From NCBI GenBank assembly GCA_022747635.1, contig JAKTNV010000079.1:1-64000 (forward strand): 64,000 nucleotides of DNA. Reading direction: 5' to 3'. The translations under genes and the position numbers were made by a program. Each line of letters opens with the position of its first letter. Position 1 is the first letter of the stretch. The notes under the pieces were generated by a model. The model searched no databases. It had not been told where the DNA came from and saw nothing but the letters and a program-made list of their open reading frames with translations. Below, piece by piece: positions 25,580 to 38,500 of the stretch. This DNA is from Hetaerina americana (taxonomy: Eukaryota > Arthropoda > Insecta > Odonata > Calopterygidae).

Positions 25580-25617
25580 TTCAAATTATCTTAACTTAAT
25601 AATAAGTTAAGATTTGA
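25580..25617. repeat. Short AT-rich palindrome
   Basis: tcttaactta (25589-25598) and taagttaaga (25603-25612) form a perfect 10-bp stem with a 4-base loop. A further five base pairs (tcaaa/tttga) lie outside a 3-base bulge. No T-run or gene beside it suggests a function. Confidence 0.7.
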
Positions 25618-25639
25618 AACTGCTTGTCTTTCAGTTGTC

Positions 25640-26296
25640 TGCAATAATTTTTTCCACAAAGTAAAGAAAAAATACCCTGACTTCCCCCATATTAGCTACA
25701 CGTACACTCACGCCGACGGCAAATGGCGAGAGATGGGAATCCTAGGGAGGAAAGCCTTTAAAAGGTTAAGGAAGATTTGGGGGATGGGGAAACGCCTTTC
25801 TTTAACTTCCTAGACCCCCAAGCCCTTCTCAGAAAACCTCCCCTACCCACACTGCGCCCCCAAAAAAACACATAGATCCCCATACCCTTGTCCCAGTCAG
25901 CCCCTTGCGCCTTTCCCAGCTACCTCTCCATCGTCCCCGCGGCTGACTTTTGCTCGCCGTAACTCCGCCGTAATTCTCCCCTTTCCCACGATCTCCTCTC
26001 CTCCCGCCTGACTTCTTCTCCATCCACCTCTGACTATTCGTCTTCGCCTTCCCAGCAGACACCTCTCCCCCTACTGCAATCCCCTTCGACGACGCTGCTG
26101 CCTCTTTTTTCGGCGTGGCGGTGTTCCCGGAATTGCTTCCCCTCACAATCTCCCGCATTGCGCGGTGCATTTCTCTCCTAAAATCTCCCAGACTAATACT
26201 TCCTCCTCGGAGCCGCGTTAATGAAGGATAAACCATAATTTTGCAGAGTGGGGGATTAAGTGTGATTAGACCCCGTGTTCTCGAGTGCTTTTTCTT
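25640..26296. other. Pyrimidine-rich block, no gene recognised
   Basis: 25840-26130 is C/T-rich on the plus strand. The 169-codon minus-strand frame here (26338-25829) is Gly/Arg/Lys/Ser-rich with no recognisable domain and is treated as compositional. Confidence 0.45.
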
Positions 26297-26358
26297 TCGG
26301 ATGCCAATGTACCCTGAAAACAGAATCTCGGATGCCAATGTGCCCTGAAGACAAAATC
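26297..26358. repeat. 31-bp tandem duplication
   Basis: Two adjacent copies, 26297-26327 and 26328-26358, each start tcggatgccaatgt and differ at three positions. Both are in the same orientation. Confidence 0.9.
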
Positions 26359-29300
26359 AGACGCGTTTTGGGCGTCCTCGCGCGCAGGATGTTCAATTTA
26401 CATTGTATTTAAGAGTGAAACTTGTACGCAAAATGGTCGAATGATAGATGGACGACCGAAAAGTATATTGAGAAATCAAGCAAGCAAATCATCAACAATC
26501 TCACGCGTGCTATTTATCTTAATGGTGGAAGTCATTCGAGGGAAGAAGTTCTCGCTACTCTTTTCTCGATCTGGATATTTATTCCCCTTCAGCTGCAAGC
26601 GCACAGCTGCCATTATTGTTCTCTTAAGCGCATTTACGTGTAAAGTTGAGGGTTTGTCAAACCTGGCCACTTGAAGGTACTCACTCTTGGTAAAGTTTTA
26701 GCGTCAGCTGATTGGCTGGCTCCAGCGACTAGAATGCTGTAGCGTAAGTTTGCGGTTGTCAGTTTGCCTTAAATCTTAACTCACATAGATGTCTAATGCC
26801 ACTTTCCGAGTTAGCTAGGGCTTCGGAGGGGTTAAGATCCTTTGATTGGGTGCCTACAGGATGGATGGGGCCAGGGAAGTTCTCATATCTTCCTTCCTAC
26901 CATTATTGTGAAGCAATGACCTGCTTAGCAAGTACGTATAAGCGATGGGTATGAAATATTTTCCGTCAACCCATTCAAGTGAATATAAAACGTTTGTTAT
27001 AATTACAAGATTGAATTGAATTTGACTTAAATTTTGGGTAACCGCTTATATCCTTTTTACTCAAAACTACTTTTTATCTATTTTTCTAAGAGGTAAAGAC
27101 AATCTATCAACATATTTTCCCTATTACAAGCAAATGGCGAAAAAAATTAGGATATCTAATTTAGAGAAGTTTATCTCTGTTTGGCGGGTGGGGATGGGAT
27201 TCCCGGGGGGTAATAGGATTTTGTAGCGGTATCACGATCCCTAATTGAGTGCCAATGTGGAGAGAACTTCTAGTGTACTCCATTAGACCCTCGATTGGAG
27301 CGTTACTTAAAATGTGGACACCTTGTTACCTTTCGTTTAGAGTAGGCTAATGCCGATGCCCGGTTTCTCTCTATTTCCTAAACAACCCACCTTAACGTAA
27401 TTACCCACCTATACATAATAGCCCAAATGACCTCAGCTGTCAGTTGTTCCTCCTCCCTAATACCTCTGATTTCGGCAGACTGAGGTGAATCCATAGAGAC
27501 ATCGCTCGCTTGTTTTTGTTGATTACTTTTTTCAGCAATTTGAATGCAAACGAACCACAGTTGAAGTTCACCCTAACAGTTCACGTTCGTGAAACGTCAT
27601 TGTCAGGCTCACGGTGTGTTTGCACACACAGGCCGCGAATGGAAAGCACCGCTTAGGCCGGGACGAGGGAGACTGGTCGTTGGGAGCAGCAAGTAAACGA
27701 TGCCTCGAGGCGTGGGCAGGTACACAGGTCTCGCATATTGCTTTGCCGCCGGCGTTGGGGAAAGTGGTCCTAAAGAGGAAATAGGGAAGCCCCCTCTCCA
27801 CAAATGGACTCGAGTAAGTGGTGTCAACAATTTTAGAGTCGACCTCGCCGTTGCTCCCCAAATAGGCTCTTCCAGCATGAGCCATGATATTGAGAGGTAC
27901 TGGCTTACACCCCCATGGCCTCGCTCCGTGTGCTCCAAAGGATCAGAATAGGAAACCATGGTTCAACCACCAATATACTCCTAATCATTAAACTAAAACA
28001 TTATAAAAGTAGCAAATTCGATTTAAGGGCTAAAACAGGAAGTGATGACGAAATGTTAATCCTCGGGCACGTAATAGTAGTCAATGTTGAGTAAGTGAAC
28101 AGCTTTAACTGGGCTCTTGTTCTTTTCGTGAGATCATCGTGATAGAAACTATACCTGGCTGTATTTGGTAAAAATTTCAGCATTCGCAAGGTAGAGTTTT
28201 GATGTATTCCTTTTGCGATCAATCAGCATTAGTAGAGCGTAGCCGTCTGGGTGTGTGATATGAGGCCAGAACCGATATAGCAAAAAGGTCATTAAAAATG
28301 TCTCAGTAATAACTTCTTAGCACTCATTTACGAGGGATGATTTTATTTTATTTACTATTATACAAGTACAGCTAAGTGCCATTAAATATATTCTGTCATT
28401 TAGTTTTTTTAATCACTAACCGTCAATTTCATTGCTAGGTGAAATTTTATTTTCTGTAACAATCCTAAGATACCATAATGACTGATGATTGTAAATATCG
28501 CATTAAAAAGAATCTTCACTGCATGGATCTTGTGTAGAAGTTAGGATAATACCTAAATTTATATTCCAGTTTAAATAAAATAGAAGTCAAATGAAAACTT
28601 ATGCTATGACCTGTTTCATCATAAACAAATCCTGGATTTTTTTAAAATAAAAGTTGTCATAGTGTTATGGTCTCGGTTTTAACTGAACACCTTGTACTCT
28701 AATCAATGAATTACAACTAATACCTAACATTTTGTTCAAGTATTTTTGTCTCGATTTTTGCAATAACAAACTAAATTTAAAAGCTTTTATCTCACAATTT
28801 CATATCACTGGGTAAGATGAATGCTATTAATAATCCCTTAAGACAAGTACTTTTAAAACTAATTTTAAAAAATTTAGAAGACAAATCCAAACTCCCAAGA
28901 AATGATAAGTGTAAATAAATATTAACAGGTTAATACCTTATTCTCACCCCTGACTCAACTCATTCGTTCAAATCACATCATCAGTGAATTATCACATGGG
29001 AAAAGCCAACGAGACAACGAAATAATATTCCGGGTATGTCTCAAAAATTTTCCAAAAATTAATGAATTTAATAGACTCATATTAATAAACGTTTGCCAAT
29101 ATTAGATATAACATAGATGTATGTTAATAATTAGTAAATATTAAAAATAATAAAAATAATAATTTATTCATATATAAAAAAGTAATTGAAATATTTTAAT
29201 TTTTATAGTAAATTTTACACCACATAATAGGCTTTCGCACTTTTCACAAAATTTTTATTTAACTTTTATTTGTAAATTAACACAAAGTATATCCATTAAG

Positions 29301-31303
29301 TCCACGAGATATTTTATAAACTCATGTATCAATGTATTGTTTTTATGCCTTTTATATCTCTATAATCTTTGCCTATCTATTTCTACAATCTGTTTCGAAA
29401 CATAATGCATCTATACATTTAAATGGAATGAGTTTTTTATGCATGTCATTTTTTTCTAGCACAAATTTTGAAATTCCCAAGGTTTACCTACGAATTTTAC
29501 GACAGTGAAGTGCAGGACGTTGAGCCATTGCATGGCAGCAAAAACATTTACCGTCCCATGGTGTGCCTGATATAAAGGCTATGTGTTTCACCCCACCAAT
29601 CTTGTCCTGATCTCCATTCATGCCATCTGCAGCTGATTAAACCCTATATATACGTGCTAATAAGTAATCCAGTTCCCGGCTAAACGATCCAATAGTTCTA
29701 CCACGCTGTGGAAGAGGGATTTCATTTCCCTGACAAAGTACACTCGTTTCCTTAAATACGTAGTTTGGTACAGAATCTTTCGATCTTCTTCGTAATTGCG
29801 ATGCCTTAATCCCTGTGCATTAAAAGGAACTGAAATTTAATCGGCTCATGTCAGATGCACAAAGACAAAATGAAAATTAAAATGCCTGACAACTATACAG
29901 GGTTCTCGCATGAAGTCCTAACTCAAGCTGGTGTGAGTTGAGCTGAGAACCTTAACTTCCCCATCCTAATAATTTTTCATTTTAATACCACGATTTTTTC
30001 ACAACCCCCCCCTTCATAGCCGTACATTTATCACTAATCCATATTCCATTTCTTTGCCATACCGTTTCGTAAGACGTGTACTTTCAAAGTCTTACTCTAA
30101 TCCCTCTTTTATGCCACTTCCTTTTATTATTCCCTTCCATTATTCTCCAACCCCACAATTTCCTTTTTTATCTATCTGTGCATATTTCATTGTTTAGTTA
30201 AAGCGATTTATATTTTTAAAACGCGAACTTTTTTCAATACTTTAGTTATAACTCCTCTGGCGATATTATATTCCAAAGATACTCCTATTAATGGAAGAAC
30301 ACTTGATAAAAAATAAATTTTTGAACCTAATGGAAGTGGATTTGTGCACTGTTTAAATAAAACAGTAAGTGTTATTCATTTTAGTAATCTTTCTATCGGC
30401 TACGGAATAAGTAGTAAATGTCGTAGTTACCCCCTGGAAATTATTTTACTCCACGAATGTTGTTGTTTTGACACAAAACTATAATGAGGTTTACTACTGC
30501 TACGCTGATCCTAAATTGTTCTGGGATCTAAGAAAAAAGAATTCATTGAGTTTTTTCATGATTTCGTTATGTTTTTTCAGTCAAGCGTTTGATCTAATTT
30601 CGGTTATGAAAACTTATGAAGTTTCTATCTCCCTCTCGTAAGAAAATCTTATTTTCGACTCATGGTAGACATGTGAGACCATTTCAAAACCTCATCATCT
30701 TTTACGTCTGGTGCTTCGGAACCCGAAAATGGCTTATTATGAATCGTTTTTGAACTTCCAAAGACGGATGACTTCTAGAGTATGGGTAAAAGTCACAAGG
30801 CAGCCTAAATAAAGTGGCATATTCAGTCACGATCACAAGACTTGCACTACACACCCTTACACAACGCGAAACCTCGGAGATCTCCATCGCCGATCGCTTC
30901 ATATCTGGAGTCGATGGGATAAAGCGTCAGTGGTCCTCTGCTCTCGACTTTGTATCGCCTTATTAGTAAGGAGGGACAGAGGGAGGAGGAAATGGGACGG
31001 ATGAAGCTGGAATATTGGTGGCACGGGGAACGCCACGCCAGTCAGAATGGGGCAAGGAAATAGAATGCCTATGCCTAGGAGTAAGAAAAAAAATGTAAGT
31101 AACAAAAATTGGACCCCGGATAGAAATGAGGTCGCGGTAAAGCACGGAGAGGAGAAGAGAAGGGCGGGACGGAATCGGGACCATAAAAACACCAGGGTCG
31201 GGGTGGAAATTTTGCGGAAAGTAGAGAATAAGTGTGGAAGGTAGTTAAAAGGGAAGAGGTGGAGGCCTCGGAGGGCGAAGAGTTAACGGTTGTTCAGCCG
31301 GGA
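26359..31303. other. No gene recognised; GC-richer stretch 27540-27950
   Basis: Mostly very AT-rich. A GC-balanced 400-base stretch at 27540-27950 has overlapping open frames on both strands (to 116 codons) that match no family I know. Around 29480-29760 the minus strand carries two open runs with protein-like composition but no recognised motif. 30950-31300 is purine-rich. Confidence 0.45.
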
Positions 31304-31356
31304 AAGGCTCACCCATCTTCTTCCTCGTGGCCAAGGGAAGAAGATGAGTGAGCCTT
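31304..31356. repeat. Near-perfect 21-bp-stem hairpin
   Basis: Left arm 31304-31324 (aaggctcacccatcttcttc plus c) and right arm 31336-31356 pair over 21 bases with a single mismatch, leaving an 11-base loop. Pairing does not extend clearly outside the arms. It lies at the end of a purine-rich patch. Confidence 0.85.
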
Positions 31357-31644
31357 GGAAGACGGAAGTGCGGAGGGGCTCCGTAGAGTGTCCCTGTATT
31401 CAAGTTAAGTGGGCTCGGAGCTGGTGGTGAGTTCCTTCGTGGTATGTGGTCGCTCGCGGTGACGAATTAAAAGTCCTTGCTTGACGTTGTTACTAAAAAG
31501 AAACACGTTCCGGAAAACAAATTTCGAAATTCAATCTATTTTTACATGGGATGGTTTTTAAATGAATGAAACATCTTGTCGCAACTTTCATGTATAAATG
31601 CAGATGATGACATCTATAGTTTATATGAAGTTTATACTTAATGA

Positions 31645-31711
31645 AGCAGTAAGTGTAGGCTAGTACAGAGTAGCAGTAAAGTAGACAAGCAGTAAGTGTA
31701 GACTAGTACAA
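31645..31711. repeat. Spaced direct repeats of about 24 bp
   Basis: agcagtaagtgtag(g/a)ctagtaca is found at 31645-31668 and 31688-31711, 43 bases apart, with a shorter partial copy (agcagtaaagtagac) between them. This is a small decayed minisatellite. Confidence 0.8.
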
Positions 31712-34700
31712 ACACGGTGAGACCAGGTGAGGTTCCATTCATTTTCAAGAATGCGTTCATATTTTCGGAAATCCTATTATGTTTGCTTTCTCAATTATAC
31801 CCTCCCAATCAATCAAAGACAATAATTACTCGAAAATGTAATAAAATTCTGATTAAAACTGTTCGATGTACAGACAAAACAGATAGGCAGACAAGACAGG
31901 GTGTCACACTATCACCACAATTTTACAAATTTACGGTTATAGCTTCTGGAGATACGAAGATAATCTACATTATCACGATTTCTCACGTGAAGTTCAAGAG
32001 AGTAACCAAATTTTACAGGTTCATATGAAAACAAGATAATATGTCCAACAGGCGGATTCTTAAACTTGATTATCCCTTTCTAAACTCATGATTACAGTAT
32101 ACGTAAACAGAATATTGAAACGTATCTCCCCATAGACACTGAATCCTCTTTTTTGGTGGATATTTTCGTTAGACCTTCCACCATAAACATGGGAGAGTCT
32201 TTCCATGTGATGTGAATATGAAGACGTTTATCTGAATCGGAAGCAATAGCGGCAGAAATTGTGGGGGATGCTCGACACCCAAGGATCGTTTACCCTTTTA
32301 TCCAAGCCTCATTAAAACGCTAGTGTTTGTATATAATTAGGTCTGGATGGGATTAGAGAGAGAAGCATGACATCGACATTGCACCACGCTAATCTGCTCG
32401 CTGTCAGCGCCAAGGCGTCTGGAGTTTAACGTCTCATCCTCAGAACGTTGTATCGCATTCAAAGTGTACGTCACATAAAAAACAATTGAGGGACCGGGAT
32501 ACCACTGACGTGTATGTTAATACACTCCATTCTTCGGCATGGGAAGTGAGACCCGTCGAATCACATCGATACTATTTGTTTATTAAATATTACGATTAAA
32601 AGCCAGAAGCGAAAAAAATCAAGCCCTACCGTTGTTAACTCATGAAGCTAGTTCAAAAACTGAAGTTTTATTTATGTCATCCTGCTGTTTTGTGTCTTTT
32701 ACACTGCTGGCCTAAATTATGGTAGATGAATTTCGGTTACTAAATGAACATTATGAGACCTAATTCTCTCGTTTAGAGTTTCCCGGTAATGAGATCCATT
32801 CCATCGGATTCATTGATTTCTTCCTACCTCTGGTAAGTAGGAGCCCTCTATGGACAAAAAGATTACCTCCATTTGCTGATATTATGGTCTAAGGTCGTTA
32901 TCAGCATTGCAGCGTCTTCGACGAAGAAATTCTAAAACAAGTTTTTCAATACTCAATGGCGATGACTGGTTGATTACGTGTTAGGAAAGTCTATAGGCTT
33001 AAAACTAATTGTCTGTACACATCGGATGGCAGTGCTGAGTGCATATTTATTAACAAGACTTCACGGAATATTTATCCGAAGTGGATATTTGATACTTTAT
33101 TTACACAATTACGTTGCAATTAGGCAAATTTCCTGGTGGCAACGATCAGGTTCTATTCTAGGATAGGGATAACCAGGGCCTTATATGCTTATGTGTATGT
33201 AATTTTTGATTATTCTGTCGGTTATGTAAGCGGAAGATCATAAGGATTACCAAGTTAAAAGTTGTACATACGCGGTACTGCAAAAGCGTCAATCAAACTT
33301 GCTCCTTTTCATCTCTTTTGCAATGCAGTACCATTAATCTACTTTCATAAAATAATTTTAAACAATGTTATGGTGACATTCAGTGTTAACAGTAGTGTAA
33401 GTCGCTTATCAATCTAACCCATTCATCAGGTACAATTTTGATAAAACAGTGAATTATGCCATTTTTACGGTCGCCAAGCCAACTTTTCAATAGCAATTTA
33501 AATTTCAATTCTAACTGCAAGAATAGAGTAGACCTGGGAAATTTTAATCTCCGCCGTATCGCTATTCCGCTGTGTGACCGAGTCGGCATTTAACTAGATC
33601 TTCCTCATCCTAGATAAGATCTGAAAGTCATCCGCCGTGCCGTCGTTGTGACGTTAAAATCAATTTTACCATCGGTAACGAAATTGCTTTTCGCTTGATT
33701 CCGCTCTGCTCCGTTGCTCGTCAACAATTGAAATCATTAGTGTGGGCTGTTAATGGAAACAACGAGATTGGGTGGAAACGGCGCAAACAGCGATTAATTC
33801 TCAAAAATTCCTCACGAAATTAATTAACAGTAGCTTCATATTTTCCTATTTTTGCCCGAGTTGAGAAAAACTTCCGATAAAAAATACCTCATCGTGCTGG
33901 AATACCCAATTAAAAATTCTTAAGGGGGTATAAAAACGATAACTTATGTGTCGATCTTTCCCGTCAAATGCCTGCGGTGTGAAAAAAATGTCTACGAAAG
34001 TAAGACTAGCATATAAAATATGATCATAAAAAGGTATGACAACAAATCAACCATAGCAAGAAAATACATTCACGTAAAATTCAGATTAAACCATTAATGG
34101 ATTGCTAACATTTTTCCGAAGATATCATATGTATGAATAAAAAAAACAACAATCCCATTTGTATAGTCTTGCAAGTAAACGTAGTTAAAATAAAAGATGA
34201 AATAATATCAGTTGCATTAAGCAATCAATACAATTAATATTAAAATTAAAGTCCTACAGAGTATGACGTAGATTTTCCCACTTAAAATAGTCCAAACTCG
34301 GGATGTAATTGAATTTAAGGTCACGTTTAAATTTAAATATGAACTCCTTCGTGGGCTGCTAAATATTTTCTTAGGAAACCTTAGCAAAAACATTATTGCT
34401 TACAGTCTTACAGTGGCTCCGAATAAAGTTTTGATACCCCCAATTAATTATACTGAGGATATACTATATATTGTGAAAATAAAATCAGTCTTTAGCAAGG
34501 TACGCATTAACTTTTTGGTATATCAAAAATCAAAAAGAAAATACAATCAACCATTCAAAGGATCACATTATAGAAAAAGCCACTTTACGAGAACATCAGT
34601 AGTAAAAACGATGTATTTTCATAGTCCACTTATTTTTAGTGAGTTTCCATACCACCTTTGACTAGTGTATTGGAATTGGTTTGTAATGTATTCACCTGCA

Positions 34701-35567
34701 AACCCGCCAAAGAAGAGATTTTTTGTTTTTTTGGCTCGGCATTTTTCTTCAATGTTCCGGTGGGCGAATCTTTGGGAGACACTAATCGAGAAAAAATAAC
34801 TGTTCTACATCTACTACACTTCAGGGTGGAATTTTTTAACCCTGTACTTTGCACATTATATTCCTAATAAATCAAATTAGCGGAGTATCACGGTTCCTTT
34901 GTAGTATGGTTATTTAAAAAAGGTATCGTTGAAGGTACTCCTATAGACAGACAGGCTGTGGAAGATATTTATTTTTCCGTGCGACCGCGTGACCCCCAGG
35001 CAAATCCCGTGGAGCTAGTTTATAGGTGCATAATACGTGCTAGCCGGCACGAGGGATTGTGGTCGGGGGTTTTCAGTTTTGAGAAATATCAATGTAAAAA
35101 TAATATACACATATTACCCATAGTATATTATAAATGTATATACATTACCTGTTATATTAATTAATGACTGTAATAAAAAATAAAATGGCATTCCTCTAGA
35201 GTGGAATATGGATGTTCCTTCTTTCATCAGTTGAAAATCAAGATGAACAGATATTAGCTTGGTTATTGGATAAGCAATGGTGGTAAGGAATTTTAAATTG
35301 TCTTAAGCTTACTGCTCTTGTACCCTCGCATTTTGCGAACAAAAAGTAGTCCTTACATCATTTGATTCTGCACTCTATTTCCCTTAAATTCTTCCTGTGG
35401 TCTCGTATACTAATCCAATTCTGTGCTAAAATTATTCCTTCTAGGTCAGCAGAAAACTTGAAAACAAAATTATTTTTACCTGTCTGTAAAGAGAATGTAA
35501 AATGAAATCGAAGTCCCATTGAATGAGGTAGAGTTCTTTCCTGGAAGATTCCACGCGGTTCTGTGGA
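31712..35567. other. No gene recognised
   Basis: AT-rich. More balanced patches at about 32340-32580 and 33590-33800 have no coding signal. An open region on both strands at 34636-34867 matches nothing I recognise. Confidence 0.45.
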
Positions 35568-35582
35568 TATGCATATATATAT
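35568..35582. repeat. Left copy of the LINE target-site duplication
   Basis: tatgcatatatatat lies just outside the A-rich 3' end of the LINE and is repeated at 38953-38967 beyond its 5' end. AT-repeat content makes the exact edges uncertain. Confidence 0.65.
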
Positions 35583-38500
35583 TTTTTTTAAGGTAATCTA
35601 CCGGTTAAGGTAGGTTTTTTCGATGGACACAACCACCAAACAAACATTTTGTGACTACTAACAAAACACAACCCTAAATTCTACTCTACACCAGGTCCCT
35701 CTTCATCTCTGAGTACTTTCTTCCGCCCTTCATCCCGTCCAACATCCCTATCCTGTTCCTTCCCTTTCCTCTTTTGCCCAACATTCTACCCTCTATCACA
35801 GTCTTCAACATCCCACTGCCGGTCAACACCCCCTTCATCCACTTTTCCTGCCTCCATAGGATTGCTCCCAACAAACCCCTCTCTTCGCCCACCATACCAA
35901 GTACTTCCTCATTTGTTTTCTTCTCTGTCCATTTCACCTTCTCCATTCTTCTCCACACCCACATTTCAAAAGCCTCCAGTCTACGTCTATCCTCCTGCTT
36001 CAATGACCACGTTTCCGCGCCGTACATAGCTACGCTCCATATCAAAGTTTTTACGAGTCTTTTCTTAACATCCTTACTCAAAGTCCCCGTCATCAACTCC
36101 CTCCTCCTCGTGAAAGCCTCTTTGCCTAGCGCAATTCTTCTCCTTACGTCCCTACTACTTTGACCGTGTTGGTCCAAAACACTACCGAGATACGTAAACT
36201 GTTCTACCTGCTCTAGTTTTTGCCCTCCTATTTTAATGTTAAGCTTGCCCGTTTTCTTTCTAGAAAATCGCATAACCTTTGTTTTATTAATGTTGATTCT
36301 CATCCCATACCTGTCGCACTGAATTTCCAATTCACTCAGCAATGCTTGCAGCCCCTTGGCTGACTGACAAACTAAAGCTTGGTCATCAGCAAACCTAACT
36401 GATTTTACGAATTCCCCGCCCACTTTCATTCCTACCTCTAGTTCTTCCCATGCCTCTTTGATCATTTCCTCTGCATACAGGTTGAACAGCAACGGTGATA
36501 ATGGGCAACCCTGCCTTACACCCCTTCCTAACACTGCCCATCCTGACTCCCCGTTTCCCACCCGCACCTGAGCAGTCTGAGACATGTACAGGTTGCGGAT
36601 TAGCCTCCTTTCCCTCCAATCTATTCCTATTTTCTGCAATATACTCATTAGTTTTTCCCAATTCACTCTATCAAACGCTTTTTCGAAATCTACGAAGCAG
36701 GCAAATACATCCTGGTTGTATTCTATATTCCTCTCGATTAATAATCTCATTACTGCAATGGCATCACGCGTACCTCTCCCCTTCCTAAACCCAAACTGGT
36801 CATCCCCTAAGTAATCATTGGCCCTATTCTCTATCCTTTTGTTTATGATCCTGAGAACAACTTTAGCTGCGTGGGATATCAAACTAATTGTCCTATAGTC
36901 CTCACATGACGTGGCCTTTACCTTTTTCGGAATCGGAACTAAAACTGCTCTCACAAAGTCTTCCGGCCAGATTCCCTCCTCATAAATGCTACGGATCAGC
37001 CCATATAGCCTCTTCCTCCCACATTTTCCTAAGCATTTTAAAAGTTCCACGGGAATGTTATCCACCCCCACGGCCTTATTTAGTTTCATCTCCCTTAATG
37101 CCCTTTCTATCTCATTGTCTAGTATGCCTGGACCTAAGCTGTCTTCCTCTACGTCATTTTCTTTTTCAATGTCTAACTGTGTTGGTCTGAGTTCTTTACT
37201 ATACAGTTCTTCTATGTACTCCTTCCATCTCTCTTGGATCTTTCCTGCGTCAACTATTACCTTACCCGCCTTATCTCTAACTATTAGCATAGCTCTTCCT
37301 TTCTTACTTCCCGATAACGATTTAACTTTGCTGTACAGCGCACCGATTTCACCCTTCCTCTGGAGACTTTCCATATCCTCGCACTGCGTCTTCCACCATG
37401 CGTCTTTTGCCTTATTTGTTGCCCGCCTCAATTTATTGTTCAATTCTTTGTACTTCATTTTGCCTAATTCTGTATTTATATTCTTCCATTTTCGCCGCTC
37501 ATCCATCTTTGTAATCATCTCATCCGTGATCCATGGTTTCCTAGTCCTTTTAGCGTTAACGGTTCCAATAGTGTCTTTTGCGGCTTTAGACAACCCTTTT
37601 TTGATCATTTCCCATTTTTCTTCGATAGTAATAAGCCCTTTACCATCCTCCATGATTTTCTCTACCGCCCGTTTGTATTCCTTCCTTTTCAACCCATTTA
37701 ATGCTTCTACATTCCATTTTCTAACTCGCCGCCCCTGCCTTATCTTTTTGAAACGTACGCTACATTTCATAACAACTAAATTGTGGTCTGAGTCCGCATC
37801 CGCTCCCGGAAAGCTGTGGGAATTTATCACACTATTCCTAAACCTGTGTCTAACCAGGATATAATCTAGCTGATATCTTCCTGAGTCACCTGGCATTTTC
37901 CATGTATACCTGCGTCTTTTGTGGTGTCTAAACCAAGTGTTGGTGATGACTAACCCCTGTCTCCTGCAGAACTCAACTGCTTTCTCCCCGCGGTCATTCC
38001 TCGTGCCTAAACCGTAGTCGCCCACCTCATCACCATCTCTTCCTTCGCCTACCGTCGCATTCCAATCCCCCATCACTATCAAATGTTTCCCTGCAGGAAC
38101 ACACGCGATCATGTCCTCTAACTGATCGTATATCTTATCGACCTCTTCTTCCTTATGGTTGCTCGGTGGCATGTATACCTGAATAATAACTAAGTTCGTC
38201 GGTTCTGCTTTTATCTCCACTAGTAGTATTCTATCCGTTACCTGCTCTATGTTGACTACGCTTCTTCCTACCTCTTCATTTAATACTATGGCAACCCCTC
38301 GTTGGCTCTCGTCCCCACCGCTGTATATTATTCTATACTTATCACTCCAGTAATCCCCGCTATCTTTCCATCTCACCTCGCATAGACCTAAAATATCTAT
38401 ATTTCCCCTTTCCATCTCTCGCTTAACATTCTCCAATTTCCCTGTCCTCATCATTGTCCTAACATTCCACGTTCCTATTCTAACTAATTTTGTCTTCTTC

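Noticed and set aside
31850..31935. Plus-strand DRQTRQGVTLSPQFYKF, resembling the RT GVRQGxxLSPxLF box
   Set aside because: No motif A or catalytic box in the neighbouring sequence and only partial agreement.
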